64,000 bases of DNA, from NCBI GenBank assembly GCA_963844255.1, contig CAWJNP010000018.1, forward strand, positions 45,403 to 109,402, given 5' to 3'. A program made the translations under genes and the position numbers. A model generated the notes under the pieces. It was not told the DNA's origin. It did no database searches and saw nothing but the letters and a program-made list of their open reading frames with translations. This stretch comes from SZAS-79 sp963844255 (GTDB lineage Bacteria > Pseudomonadota > Gammaproteobacteria > Burkholderiales > SG8-39). Positions 24,238 through 34,620 of this stretch are shown one piece after another; within the stretch, counting starts at the first letter, position 1; each line of letters starts with the position of its first letter.

Positions 24238-25152
24238 ATGCATTCGATTGCTCCATCCCGCCACTTCATCGGCAGCCTGAGGCAGATCTTCACTCACGGC
24301 CTGATCACCCTGCTCGCGGTGCTGATCGCGTTCGCACTGCCCAGCGCGGCCAGCTACATCCTGTTCGACTGGTGGCCGCAAGTCGAACGCGACCCGAACC
24401 TGCTGCTGGCGAGCGAGGTCCTGCTCGCCTCGTTTCTGGTGCTGCTGTGCAATTTCGCCAAGATCGCCTGGGATACGCGCCACAAGACCGCGATCGCCGC
24501 GCTGGCCTCGCTGGTGTACGCGCGCAACTCCAGGGAGGGCTGGGTCGCGCGCTGGCGCGAGCGCAAACTGATCCGCCAGCTGCCCGCGACGCGCGACGCC
24601 TGCATCCTGACCCAGACCGGCTACGAGACGCTGGTCGAGCCCGACAGTCCGCTGCGCGCCGTACTGGAGGGCGCCTACGAGATCCGTGTGATGATGGTCA
24701 ATCCGACCGGCGATGGTTTGCGCCGGCACGTCGACTCGCTGCCCGAGGACGTAACACTGCTCTCGTTCCACAGCGAAATCGAGTCGAGCATCGCCTTCCT
24801 TGCCGACCTGCGCCGGCAGGGCAAGAAGGTCACGCTGAAGTTCTACGACGAGACGCCGTTCTGGAAGCTCGTGGTGCTCGGCGACCATGTCTGGGTGCAG
24901 CACTGCCATTCGGGGTTCGGGATGCGCGAGCAGCCGGAATACGTGTTCTCCCTGCAGCACGACAATCCGCGCCTGGGCCTGTTCGTGCCCTTCTACACGC
25001 ATTTCCTGAACTGCTGGGGTGAGGCGCGCCATCCGGAATACGACTTCGACAACGACGAGCTGATCTACCGGGACGGCGCCGGCAACGAGACGGCACGCGC
25101 CCCGCTCGGCGTGGCGGTCAAGCCCGCGCTCGCGGAGGCGACTCTGCACTGA
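24238..25152 (+). CDS. membrane-anchored protein of unknown function
   Basis: A 304-residue protein with two N-terminal transmembrane helices (about residues 20-42 and 58-76) and a soluble cytoplasmic domain of some 220 residues. The domain contains 'EIRVMMVNPTGDGLRRHV' and 'FHSEIESSIAFLADLRRQGK', which recall the beta-strand and helix layout of phospholipase D-like folds, but the HKD motif is absent. Later segments 'WVQHCHSGFGM' and 'FVPFYTHFLNCWG' are distinctive. It follows the PA2778-like gene by about 100 bases and may share its sigma-54 transcript. I cannot name a function. It converges with the RraA-like gene only four bases on. Confidence 0.7.
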   Translation: MHSIAPSRHFIGSLRQIFTHGLITLLAVLIAFALPSAASYILFDWWPQVERDPNLLLASEVLLASFLVLLCNFAKIAWDTRHKTAIAALASLVYARNSREGWVARWRERKLIRQLPATRDACILTQTGYETLVEPDSPLRAVLEGAYEIRVMMVNPTGDGLRRHVDSLPEDVTLLSFHSEIESSIAFLADLRRQGKKVTLKFYDETPFWKLVVLGDHVWVQHCHSGFGMREQPEYVFSLQHDNPRLGLFVPFYTHFLNCWGEARHPEYDFDNDELIYRDGAGNETARAPLGVAVKPALAEATLH

Positions 25153-25156
25153 ACAC

Positions 25157-25870
25157 TCAGTTGCTCTGCTTCTTCCAGGCTGCGTAACGCGCGCGGGTCT
25201 CCTCGTTCGGGGGATAGGTCCCGGGCAGCGGCCGGCCTGATGCGATCTCTTCCTGCACGAAGCGCTCGAGCATCTCCTGTTCGAAGGTGAGTGGCGCGAT
25301 CTCGTCGGCCAGGTGGCGCGGGATCACCACCACACCCTCCGCGTCGCCGATGATCACGTCGCCCGGATACACCGCCACCCCGCCGCAGGCGATCGGCACG
25401 TTCGACTCGACCGCGTGCTGGTGGGTCAGGCTGATCGGCGCCGAAGGCGCCTGGCAGTAGACCGGGAACGCGCGCGCGGCGATGTCGGGGCTGTCGCGCA
25501 GGCCGCCGTCGGTCACCATGCCCGCAACCCCGCGCACCTCGAGCCGGCGCACGAGGATCCCCCCGGCGGAGGCGCAGCGCGCATCGCCACGGCAGTCGAT
25601 CACCAGCACGCACCCCTTAGGCGTAATCTCGATCGCCTTGCGCTGCGGATGCTCCGGATTGTCGAGGATCCCGGTGTGATCGAGATCCTCGCGCGCTGGA
25701 ATGTTGCGCAGCGTGAAGGCCTCGCCCACCAAGGTCGGCGCCTCGGGCGTCAGGCGCGACACGCCCTGCATCACCTGATTGCGCAGTCCGCGCTTGAACA
25801 ACTGCGTCGCCAGCGTCGCGCTCGTGCAGGAAGCGAGCAGCGTGCGGGTTTCTGTGGAAAGTCTGTTCAT
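25157..25870 (-). CDS. RraA-family protein (4-hydroxy-4-methyl-2-oxoglutarate aldolase-like)
   Basis: A 237-residue trimer-forming fold. The metal and carboxylate-binding motif appears as 'GMVTDGGLRDSPDIA', and 'YPGDVIIGDAEGVVVIPRHLA' is the usual C-terminal strand pair. Although the family is named for the RNase E inhibitor RraA, many members are class II pyruvate aldolases that cleave 4-hydroxy-2-oxo acids at the end of aromatic pathways. Being last in the aryl-CoA operon supports an aldolase or oxaloacetate decarboxylase role. I chose the ATG at 25870; a start at 25990 would overlap the upstream gene. Confidence 0.85.
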   Translation of the reverse strand: MNRLSTETRTLLASCTSATLATQLFKRGLRNQVMQGVSRLTPEAPTLVGEAFTLRNIPAREDLDHTGILDNPEHPQRKAIEITPKGCVLVIDCRGDARCASAGGILVRRLEVRGVAGMVTDGGLRDSPDIAARAFPVYCQAPSAPISLTHQHAVESNVPIACGGVAVYPGDVIIGDAEGVVVIPRHLADEIAPLTFEQEMLERFVQEEIASGRPLPGTYPPNEETRARYAAWKKQSN

Positions 25871-25902
25871 GGCGATTGTCGGCTCCGCTTGCGCCCGGGA
25901 TT

Positions 25903-28277
<2,375 letters not shown>

Positions 28278-28281
<4 letters not shown>

Positions 28282-28688
28282 CCGGCCGCTCCATCGGGAA
28301 CGACGGCCGTGGCTTCGATCTCGAGTCGCGCCGCATCCTCCACCAGCGCGCCCACCTGGACGACAGCCATCACCGGATAGTTCCGGCCCATCAATTCGCG
28401 GTAGGCCGCGCCGACTTCCGCGATCGCGGCGAGGTACTCCTGCTTGTCCACGACATACCAGGTGAGCCGCACGAGATGCTCTGGTCCACCGCCCGCTTCT
28501 GCGAGCACGGCAAGGATGTTCTTCATCGCCTGCCGGAACTGCCCGGCGAAGCCTGTTTCGGTAAATTCGCATTTCTCGTTCCAGCCGATCTGGCCGGCAA
28601 TGAACACCAGTTTCCCGCCGCGGGTGGCAAGCCCGTTCGAATAGCCCCTCGGCCTGGCCCAGCCCGGTGGTTGGAGAACCTGCATCAT
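28278..28688 (-). CDS. RidA (YjgF/UK114) family protein
   Basis: A 136-residue chorismate-mutase-fold trimer. It has 'GGKLVFIAGQIGWN', 'GFAGQFRQAMKNILAVLAEAG', and the active-site arginine in 'AARLEIEATAVVP'. RidA proteins hydrolyse reactive enamines and imines to ketones plus ammonia. In this operon it sits exactly between the aryl-CoA ligase and the fused monooxygenase/reductase, overlapping both by four bases. If the substrate is 2-aminobenzoate, the reduced ring product is an enamine, so a dedicated deaminase is chemically sensible; this is inference. Confidence 0.88.
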
Positions 28689-30325
28689 GGTGTCGCCCTC
28701 AGTCGGAAGCGCTGCAATTTGCCGGTTTCGGTGCGCGGCAGAGTCTCTGCGAATTCGACCGCGCGGGGATACTTGTAGGGCGCAATCGTGTTCTTTACGT
28801 GGTCCTGGAGCATCGCGGCGACAGCCGCGTTGCCCTGGTAGCCGGGCTTGAGCACGACGTAGGCCTTGACGATCTGGCCGCGCGCCTCGTCCGGCACGCC
28901 TACGACGCCGCATTCGGCCACCGCCTCATGCGCGAGCAGTGCGCCCTCGACCTCCGGACCGGCGATGTTGTAACCCGCGGAGACAATCATGTCGTCGGTG
29001 CGCGCCTGGTAGAAGAAGTAGCCATCCCCGTCCATCGCATAGGCGTCTCCCGTGACGTTCCAGCCGTTCTGCACATATACAGACTGCCGCTCGTCGGCAA
29101 TGTAGCGGCAGCCCGTCGGTCCCTTGACCGCAAGCCGCCCGACAACCCCGGCACGGCACGGCACGCCATTGTCGTCGAGCACCGTCGCCGTGTAGCCGGG
29201 AATCGCATATCCGGTCGCGCCCCGCCGCGCCGCCTCGGGGGTGTGGGAAATGAAGATGTGGATCATCTCGGTCGCGCCGATGCCGTCGATGATTTCGATT
29301 CCCGTGGCATTGCGAAACAGCTGACGGGTCGCATCCGGCAGCGCCTCTCCCGCAGAAACGCATTTGGCGAGGCTCTTCAGGTTGTGATTCTTCGCAATCG
29401 GCGCCATCTGCCGGTAGAAAGTCGGTGCCGTAAAGCAGATCGTTGCCCTGAACTTGTCGACGGCTTCCAGCAGGCCGTCGGGGGAGAGCCGCTCGAGCAG
29501 CACCGTGGAGGCCCCGAACCGTAGCGGAAAACAGAGCAGGCCGCCCAGGCCGAAGGTGAAGGCCAGCGGGGGCGTTCCGCAGAAGATGTCGTCCTTCGAC
29601 GGTTTCAGGCAGGAGCGCGGAAAGCAGTCACACATCGCGATGACATCGCGATGGAAGTGCACCGTTCCCTTGGGCTTTCCGGTGGTGCCGGACGTGAACG
29701 CAATCAAGGCTGGATCCTCGGCCGAGGTATCGACATTGTCGAAGCGGCCGGACTTCCCGGCGCAGAGCCGGTCGAGCGATCCGGGCGCATCGTCGTACCA
29801 GTAGCGGACGTTTTCCAGCGTCGGGCATGCGCGCTGCGCCGCCCCGAGTTCGTCCGCCAACCGCTTGTCGCAGAGCGCGTGCGTGATCTGCGCCTTCTCG
29901 ATGATCTCGGTCAGTTCCTTTGCGCGCAGCAGCGGCATGGTCCCCACCACGATGCCACCGGCCTTGAAGACGCCGAACCAGCAGGCCGCCATCATCGGGT
30001 TGTTCGGACCGCGCAGCAGCACGCGGTTGCCCGGTACCAGGCCCATGTCTTCGACCAGCACGCGTGCGATGCGGTTGGCCTGTGCAAGCAGTTCCCCGTA
30101 GGTGCACTGACCGTCGGCCGCGCGGATCGCGACCCGGTCCCCCCAGCCGCGCTCGAGCGCCCGGTCGAGCAGCTCGGCCGCGCAGTTCATGCGCGCCGGA
30201 TACTTGAGCTCCGGGAGTTCAAACCGCATTTCCGGCCAGGCCTCGCGCGGCGGCAGGTTGTCGCGCGCGAACGTGTCGATATGCGCAGTGTTGCGTGATC
30301 GATCGTATTGCGCGAATCGATCCAT
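28685..30325 (-). CDS. benzoate-CoA ligase family enzyme, probably 2-aminobenzoate-CoA ligase
   Basis: A 546-residue adenylate-forming enzyme. It carries the AMP motif 'IAFTSGTTGKPKGTVHFHRD', 'DGIGATEMIHIF', 'GDAYAMDGDGYFFYQARTDD' and the C-terminal lysine region 'RTETGKLQRFRLR'. Length and the 'GYNIAGPEVEGAL' segment fit benzoate/2-aminobenzoate-CoA ligases, which make the CoA thioester with ATP. Its place ahead of RidA and the fused aryl-CoA oxygenase makes anthranilate the best guess, salicylate the next. I chose the ATG at 30325; the 18 residues before it are unlike the family. It follows the MarR gene by 25 bases. Confidence 0.87.
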   Translation of the reverse strand: MDRFAQYDRSRNTAHIDTFARDNLPPREAWPEMRFELPELKYPARMNCAAELLDRALERGWGDRVAIRAADGQCTYGELLAQANRIARVLVEDMGLVPGNRVLLRGPNNPMMAACWFGVFKAGGIVVGTMPLLRAKELTEIIEKAQITHALCDKRLADELGAAQRACPTLENVRYWYDDAPGSLDRLCAGKSGRFDNVDTSAEDPALIAFTSGTTGKPKGTVHFHRDVIAMCDCFPRSCLKPSKDDIFCGTPPLAFTFGLGGLLCFPLRFGASTVLLERLSPDGLLEAVDKFRATICFTAPTFYRQMAPIAKNHNLKSLAKCVSAGEALPDATRQLFRNATGIEIIDGIGATEMIHIFISHTPEAARRGATGYAIPGYTATVLDDNGVPCRAGVVGRLAVKGPTGCRYIADERQSVYVQNGWNVTGDAYAMDGDGYFFYQARTDDMIVSAGYNIAGPEVEGALLAHEAVAECGVVGVPDEARGQIVKAYVVLKPGYQGNAAVAAMLQDHVKNTIAPYKYPRAVEFAETLPRTETGKLQRFRLRATP

Positions 30326-30350
30326 GCGCCGGCGCTCCCTCGATTTTCCT

Positions 30351-30878
30351 TCAGGCAAGGTCGTGTTCTCTGACCGCATCCAGGGCGCCCAGCTTGACCT
30401 TGGCCAGCAGGCCGAGCAGGTCCTGGTGTTCCCGCTTCGTCAGACCGGAAAGCAGGCCGACCACCCACGTTTCGTGTTCGTGCGCCATTTCAGCGAACAC
30501 CTTTTCGCCGGCGCGCGTCAGCCGGATCCTGTACGAGCGCCGGTCCGAGGGCTGCTCGACACGTTCGACCAGTCCCTCCTTCACGAGCTGGTCGGTAATG
30601 CCGGTGACGTTCCCTCCAGTGACCATCATCCTGCGCGAGAGCTCGTTCATCTTCAGCCCCTCCGGATGGCGCTCGAGCTGGGACATCAAATCGAAGCGCG
30701 GCAGGGTCGTGGAAAAGCGCATGCGCAATTCGTTGCGAATGCGCCTCTCGATCAGCTGGGTGCAGGTGAGCAGTCGCAGCCAAAGTCGCAGCGCCCGATG
30801 ATCGTCCGGTCGGGCGGCGGTCTCCCGGTCCGAAGCGCTGGCGGGACGGCGACGACTGAGTGGCGTGGAAGCGAGCAT
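30351..30878 (-). CDS. MarR-family transcriptional regulator
   Basis: A 175-residue regulator with a winged helix-turn-helix in the middle: 'LPRFDLMSQLERHPEGLKMN', 'LSRRMMVTGGNVTGITDQLV' and wing 'VERVEQPSDRRSYRIRLT'. MarR proteins of aromatic operons usually repress and are released by the aromatic acid or its CoA ester. It is the first gene of the operon and its start lies 20 bases from a perfect inverted repeat overlapping its own promoter, so autorepression is likely. The likely effector is the aryl-CoA made by the next gene product. Confidence 0.92.
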   Translation of the reverse strand: MLASTPLSRRRPASASDRETAARPDDHRALRLWLRLLTCTQLIERRIRNELRMRFSTTLPRFDLMSQLERHPEGLKMNELSRRMMVTGGNVTGITDQLVKEGLVERVEQPSDRRSYRIRLTRAGEKVFAEMAHEHETWVVGLLSGLTKREHQDLLGLLAKVKLGALDAVREHDLA

Positions 30879-30897
30879 GGAAATGTATGTACCTGAA

Positions 30898-30943
30898 TAG
30901 AATAGACCTAAAGTATTCTAGGGTAGTGTCGGCAAACCTGTCA
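30898..30943 (-). promoter_or_regulatory. promoter and MarR-type operator of the aryl-CoA operon
   Basis: On the minus strand, -35 TGACAG (30938-30943), a 17-base spacer and -10 TAGAAT (30915-30920) form a sigma-70 promoter. The inverted repeat TAGAATA-gacctaaag-TATTCTA (30898-30920) overlaps the -10 and start region, a classic repressor position. The divergent gene at 31027 could also be affected. Confidence 0.6.
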
Positions 30944-31026
30944 CGCTGCGTCGCACAGTTCCTGCGGCGCCATTGCTGACGCCCGCTGTCCGCCATCAGG
31001 TGCTGCGGTGCGCTATAGTCTCGGCC

Positions 31027-31650
31027 ATGAAAAAGCCCACCTGCCGCAAACACTCCGTACACTCCGCCGTGGCGCTTGGACTGCTGCTCGTCTGCGGCAT
31101 TGCGAACGCGCAACTCAAAATCCCGTCAGACCCCAAACCCGGCGGTGGGCTGGGAGGGGGCCTGCACGCACCGGCGGCGAATGAGTCTGCCGCCCCCGCG
31201 CCCGCCCCGGGGGCCACGCCGGCCGCGCCGGGCACCGCTTCGGCTGCGCCGGGCGCAGCGCCGGCCGAAGAGGAGCGCTCACCTGACTCAGTGATCCAGG
31301 AAATTGCGAATTGCGTGCTCGAAGGCCTGCCACAAGATTGGAAATTTGCGCGCGTCAAGGTGGTCGAACTCAGCCATGACGGGCGTGAGCGCGAGTTTGA
31401 AGCGAAGTACACCTATGTCGGTCCCGACGGCGCGGAAAAGCGCTTCACGCCCTGCGACCTGCGCCTGCCGGGCTTCTATCTGTACAAGCTCAACGGCGCG
31501 CTGGAGCCTGACAAGCGCAACTGGAAGCGCGCAACGCTCGTGTTTTCCAGTGAAGGAAAATTCGACCTGAACTACGAGTACGACAAGCCGGCGACACCCG
31601 CTGCGGCGACGAAACCCAAGCCCGCGAAGAAGGACGTCAAGAAGAAGTAA
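31027..31650 (+). CDS. exported protein of unknown function with low-complexity linker
   Basis: A 207-residue protein with a signal peptide ('LGLLLVCGIANAQ'). After it comes an Ala/Pro/Gly-rich disordered stretch (about residues 40-85), a globular part with two cysteines ('NCVLEG', 'PCDLRLPG') and a Lys/Pro/Ala-rich tail. The globular part has 'WKFARVKVVELSHDGRERE' and 'NWKRATLVFSSEGKFDLNYE', strand-rich and plausibly periplasmic. I do not recognise the family. It is divergent from the MarR gene and converges on the dehydratase gene 18 bases away. Confidence 0.7.
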   Translation: MKKPTCRKHSVHSAVALGLLLVCGIANAQLKIPSDPKPGGGLGGGLHAPAANESAAPAPAPGATPAAPGTASAAPGAAPAEEERSPDSVIQEIANCVLEGLPQDWKFARVKVVELSHDGREREFEAKYTYVGPDGAEKRFTPCDLRLPGFYLYKLNGALEPDKRNWKRATLVFSSEGKFDLNYEYDKPATPAAATKPKPAKKDVKKK

Positions 31651-31668
31651 GTCCGGTGCGACCCGGGC

Positions 31669-33399
31669 CTAGGCCTTGCGCAGGAAGTCGAAGTCGCAGC
31701 CGTGCTCGGCCTGCAGCACGTGGTCCATGTACAGCTTTGCATAACCGCGCACCGGCATCTCCACCGGAGGCTTCCAGGCCGAACGTCGCCTGGTAAGTTC
31801 CTCCTCCGCCACCAGCAGTTCGATACGCCGCTCGCGAACGGACAGCCTGATCCGGTCGCCGTTTCTGACCAGCCCCAGCGGACCACCGATCGCGGCTTCA
31901 GGTGACACATGCAGCACGATGGTGCCGAAAGCCGTGCCGCTCATGCGTGCGTCCGAGATCCGCACCATGTCCTTCAGGCCCGCCCGCGCGAGCTTCTGCG
32001 GGATCGGCAGATACCCCGACTCGGGCATGGCGTAGCCGCTCTTCGGCCCCGCGTTCTGCAACACCATGAAGTCATCGGGCTTCACGTCGAGGTCGGCGCT
32101 GTCGATCCTCGCCGCAAGGTCATCCAGTGACGTGAATACGACAGCCCTGCCTTCACGCTCGAACAGGGTCGGATCGGCAGCCGATCGCTTGAGGATCGCG
32201 CCGTTCGGCGCGAGCGAACCGAACAGCGCAACGAGTCCGCCCTCCTTCTGATAGGGATCCGCGAACGTGCGCACCACGGAACGATCCACCCAGCCAGGCT
32301 CGTTCGCCAGCCGCTCGCCGATCGTCTCGCCCGTGACCGTCATGCAATCAAGATGCAGCAGTGGCTTGAGTTCACGCAATACCGCACCAAGTCCGCCGGC
32401 AGCAAACAGGTCGGACATGTAGTGCTGGCCAGTCGGCTTCAAGTCGACCAGGACTGGCGTTGTATCTGAGAGTTCGTTGAGTCGATTCAGGTCGATCTTT
32501 ACGCCGACCCGGCCCGCGATGGCCGTCAGGTGCACGATCGCATTCGTCGAGCCCCCAATCGCGAGGAGCACGCGCAGCGCGTTTTCGATCGACTTTTCGG
32601 TGATGATCTGCGACGGACGGATCGGATTCTTCGCCAGTTCCACGGCGCGCCGCCCGCTCGCTTCCGCAGCCCGCAGCCGGTCGGAATGCACCGCGGGGAT
32701 CGCTGCGGTACCGGGCAGGGCCATGCCCAATGCCTCTGCAATCGAGGCCATCGTCGAAGCCGTGCCCATCACCGCACACGAGCCTGCCGTGGCCGCGAGG
32801 TTTCCCTCGATCTCGTCGATTCCCTCCTTGTCCACCTTGCCGGCACGGTGCATGCCCCAGAAGCGGCGGCAATCGGTGCAGGCACCGAGGCGTTCGCCAT
32901 GGAACATGTTCGGCATCATCGGCCCCACGATCTGCTGTATCGCCGGCACATCCGCCGAAGCCGCACCCATCAACTGCGCGGGGATGGTCTTGTCGCAGCC
33001 GCCGACGAGGACCACCGCATCCATGGGCTGTGCGCGGATCATCTCCTCGGTGTCCATCGCCATCATGTTGCGGAACATCATCGATGTCGGGCTCAGGAAC
33101 ACCTCACCCAGGGACACCGTGGGGAACGCAAGTGGCAGGCCGCCGGCGGCAAGAACCCCGCGCTTGATCGCCTCGATCTGCTCCGGCACGTTGCGGTGGC
33201 AGTTGTTGAAGCCGCTCGAGGTGTCGGCGATACCGATCACGGGACGCGCAAGCATCTCACCCGAATAGCCCATGCTCTTGGCAAACGAGCGTCGCAGATA
33301 CAGCGAAAAATCGGCGTCGCCGTAGTTGGTCAGGCCGCGTGCCAGTCCGTGAACCGCTACGGGCTTGCCCTTTGCTCCGCCTTTGATTTCGTCAGTCAT
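31669..33399 (-). CDS. IlvD/Edd-family dehydratase
   Basis: A 576-residue Fe-S dehydratase that removes water from a 2,3-dihydroxy acid or sugar acid. Three cysteines expected for the cluster are visible in 'SGFNNCHRN', 'VGGCDKTIPAQ' and 'TAGSCAVMGTASTM'. 'GACTDCRRFWG' and 'DARMSGTAFGT' point toward the L-arabinonate/sugar-acid dehydratase branch more than dihydroxyacid dehydratase of branched-chain synthesis. It starts at 33399, overlapping the MetE-like gene by four bases, so both are one operon. Substrate is undetermined. Confidence 0.87.
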   Translation of the reverse strand: MTDEIKGGAKGKPVAVHGLARGLTNYGDADFSLYLRRSFAKSMGYSGEMLARPVIGIADTSSGFNNCHRNVPEQIEAIKRGVLAAGGLPLAFPTVSLGEVFLSPTSMMFRNMMAMDTEEMIRAQPMDAVVLVGGCDKTIPAQLMGAASADVPAIQQIVGPMMPNMFHGERLGACTDCRRFWGMHRAGKVDKEGIDEIEGNLAATAGSCAVMGTASTMASIAEALGMALPGTAAIPAVHSDRLRAAEASGRRAVELAKNPIRPSQIITEKSIENALRVLLAIGGSTNAIVHLTAIAGRVGVKIDLNRLNELSDTTPVLVDLKPTGQHYMSDLFAAGGLGAVLRELKPLLHLDCMTVTGETIGERLANEPGWVDRSVVRTFADPYQKEGGLVALFGSLAPNGAILKRSAADPTLFEREGRAVVFTSLDDLAARIDSADLDVKPDDFMVLQNAGPKSGYAMPESGYLPIPQKLARAGLKDMVRISDARMSGTAFGTIVLHVSPEAAIGGPLGLVRNGDRIRLSVRERRIELLVAEEELTRRRSAWKPPVEMPVRGYAKLYMDHVLQAEHGCDFDFLRKA

Positions 33400-34520
33400 T
33401 TCGAGTCCTGTCCCCAGATCCGCGCCGCGGCCTCGACGCACAGGCTGAGCTTGGCACGTTCGTCAGCTTCAGTCACCGGGTTGCCACCCATCGTGCTGGC
33501 GAACCCGCACTGCGGACTGAGCGCCAGGCGCGCGGGATCGACGTACTTGGCCGCCGCGTCGGCGCGCCGCCTGAGCACATCGACAGATTCGAGTTGCGGA
33601 ATCTTCGAACTCACCATTCCCAGCACGACGCCCTTGTTCCCGGGCATCAGACGCAAGGGTGCAAAATCACCCGCCCGCGGCGTATCAAACTCCAGCAGGA
33701 AGTGGTTGACGTTGGCGCGATTGAAGAGCTTGTCTGCGATCGAATCGTAGCCGCCCTCCGAGAGGTACTTTCCCTTGTAATTGCCGCGGCACATGTGCAC
33801 GCCGATCACCATGCCGGCGGGCCGGTCTTTGACGGCTTCGTTGATCGCGTCGACATAGAGGTCCACCAGTTGTTCAGGGTCCAGGCCGTCGGCCCTGACC
33901 TTGTCCCGGGCCACCGGGTCGCAAAGCATTGCCAGCGCAACCTCGTCGAGCTGGACGTACTGCGCGCCCGCCGCCGCGAGCTCGGCAATCTCCTGCTGGT
34001 ATACCCGTCCCAGTTCGACGAAGAACGCCGCCGGATCCGGATACACCCCGGGGGCTGCGTAGTCGCTGTAACGGTACAGATGCATCGTCGATGGCGCCGG
34101 CAGCGTGATCTTCGTTACCGCGGCCGTCAGATCTCGAACGAAACTGAATTCATCCAGGGCGATTGGTTCGCCCCGCGAAACACGCCCGGAAACGTACGGT
34201 GCGGTGAAATCCGACTCGTGGCCATGGTCATCATGAAACTTGAATACCGCTTCCTTCACGGTCAGACCTTTGGTCAGGCGGACGAACTTCTCCCAGTAAG
34301 AAATCCGCCGGAACTCGCCATCGGTCACCACACTGAGGCCGCTGTCCTCCTGCAGTCGGACGACGTCGCGGATGGCGGCATCCTGTGCCGCCTTGAATTC
34401 CGCGTCGGCGATTGTCCCTTCCAGATGCCTGCGAAACGCCTGGCGCAGCGCCGGCGGGCGCAGCAGGCTGCCGATATGGTCGGCACGGAACGGCGGCCGG
34501 CCGTCTGGTGTGATGTTCAT
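33396..34520 (-). CDS. core-MetE-type (cobalamin-independent methionine synthase catalytic domain) protein
   Basis: A 374-residue single-barrel protein matching only the C-terminal catalytic half of MetE. The zinc ligands are all there: His and Cys in 'GVHMCRGNYKG', Glu in 'FLLEFDTPRAG' and Cys in 'LSPQCGFAST'. The N-terminal MetE domain that binds methyltetrahydrofolate polyglutamate is absent. Such short forms transfer methyl groups to thiols from various donors or act in catabolism. The overlap with an IlvD-type dehydratase gene suggests a catabolic job, not housekeeping methionine synthesis. ATG at 34520 chosen; the next operon is divergent, 100 bases away. Confidence 0.85.
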   Translation of the reverse strand: MNITPDGRPPFRADHIGSLLRPPALRQAFRRHLEGTIADAEFKAAQDAAIRDVVRLQEDSGLSVVTDGEFRRISYWEKFVRLTKGLTVKEAVFKFHDDHGHESDFTAPYVSGRVSRGEPIALDEFSFVRDLTAAVTKITLPAPSTMHLYRYSDYAAPGVYPDPAAFFVELGRVYQQEIAELAAAGAQYVQLDEVALAMLCDPVARDKVRADGLDPEQLVDLYVDAINEAVKDRPAGMVIGVHMCRGNYKGKYLSEGGYDSIADKLFNRANVNHFLLEFDTPRAGDFAPLRLMPGNKGVVLGMVSSKIPQLESVDVLRRRADAAAKYVDPARLALSPQCGFASTMGGNPVTEADERAKLSLCVEAAARIWGQDSK

Positions 34521-34620
34521 CTGCGCATCATATATGGACAATTCCGGGGCACGCACCTACCCTTGCGACCAGCCCTGCAACAGCGGGGCAATCGGATATC
34601 GGAAGCGGAAGGAACAGTCG

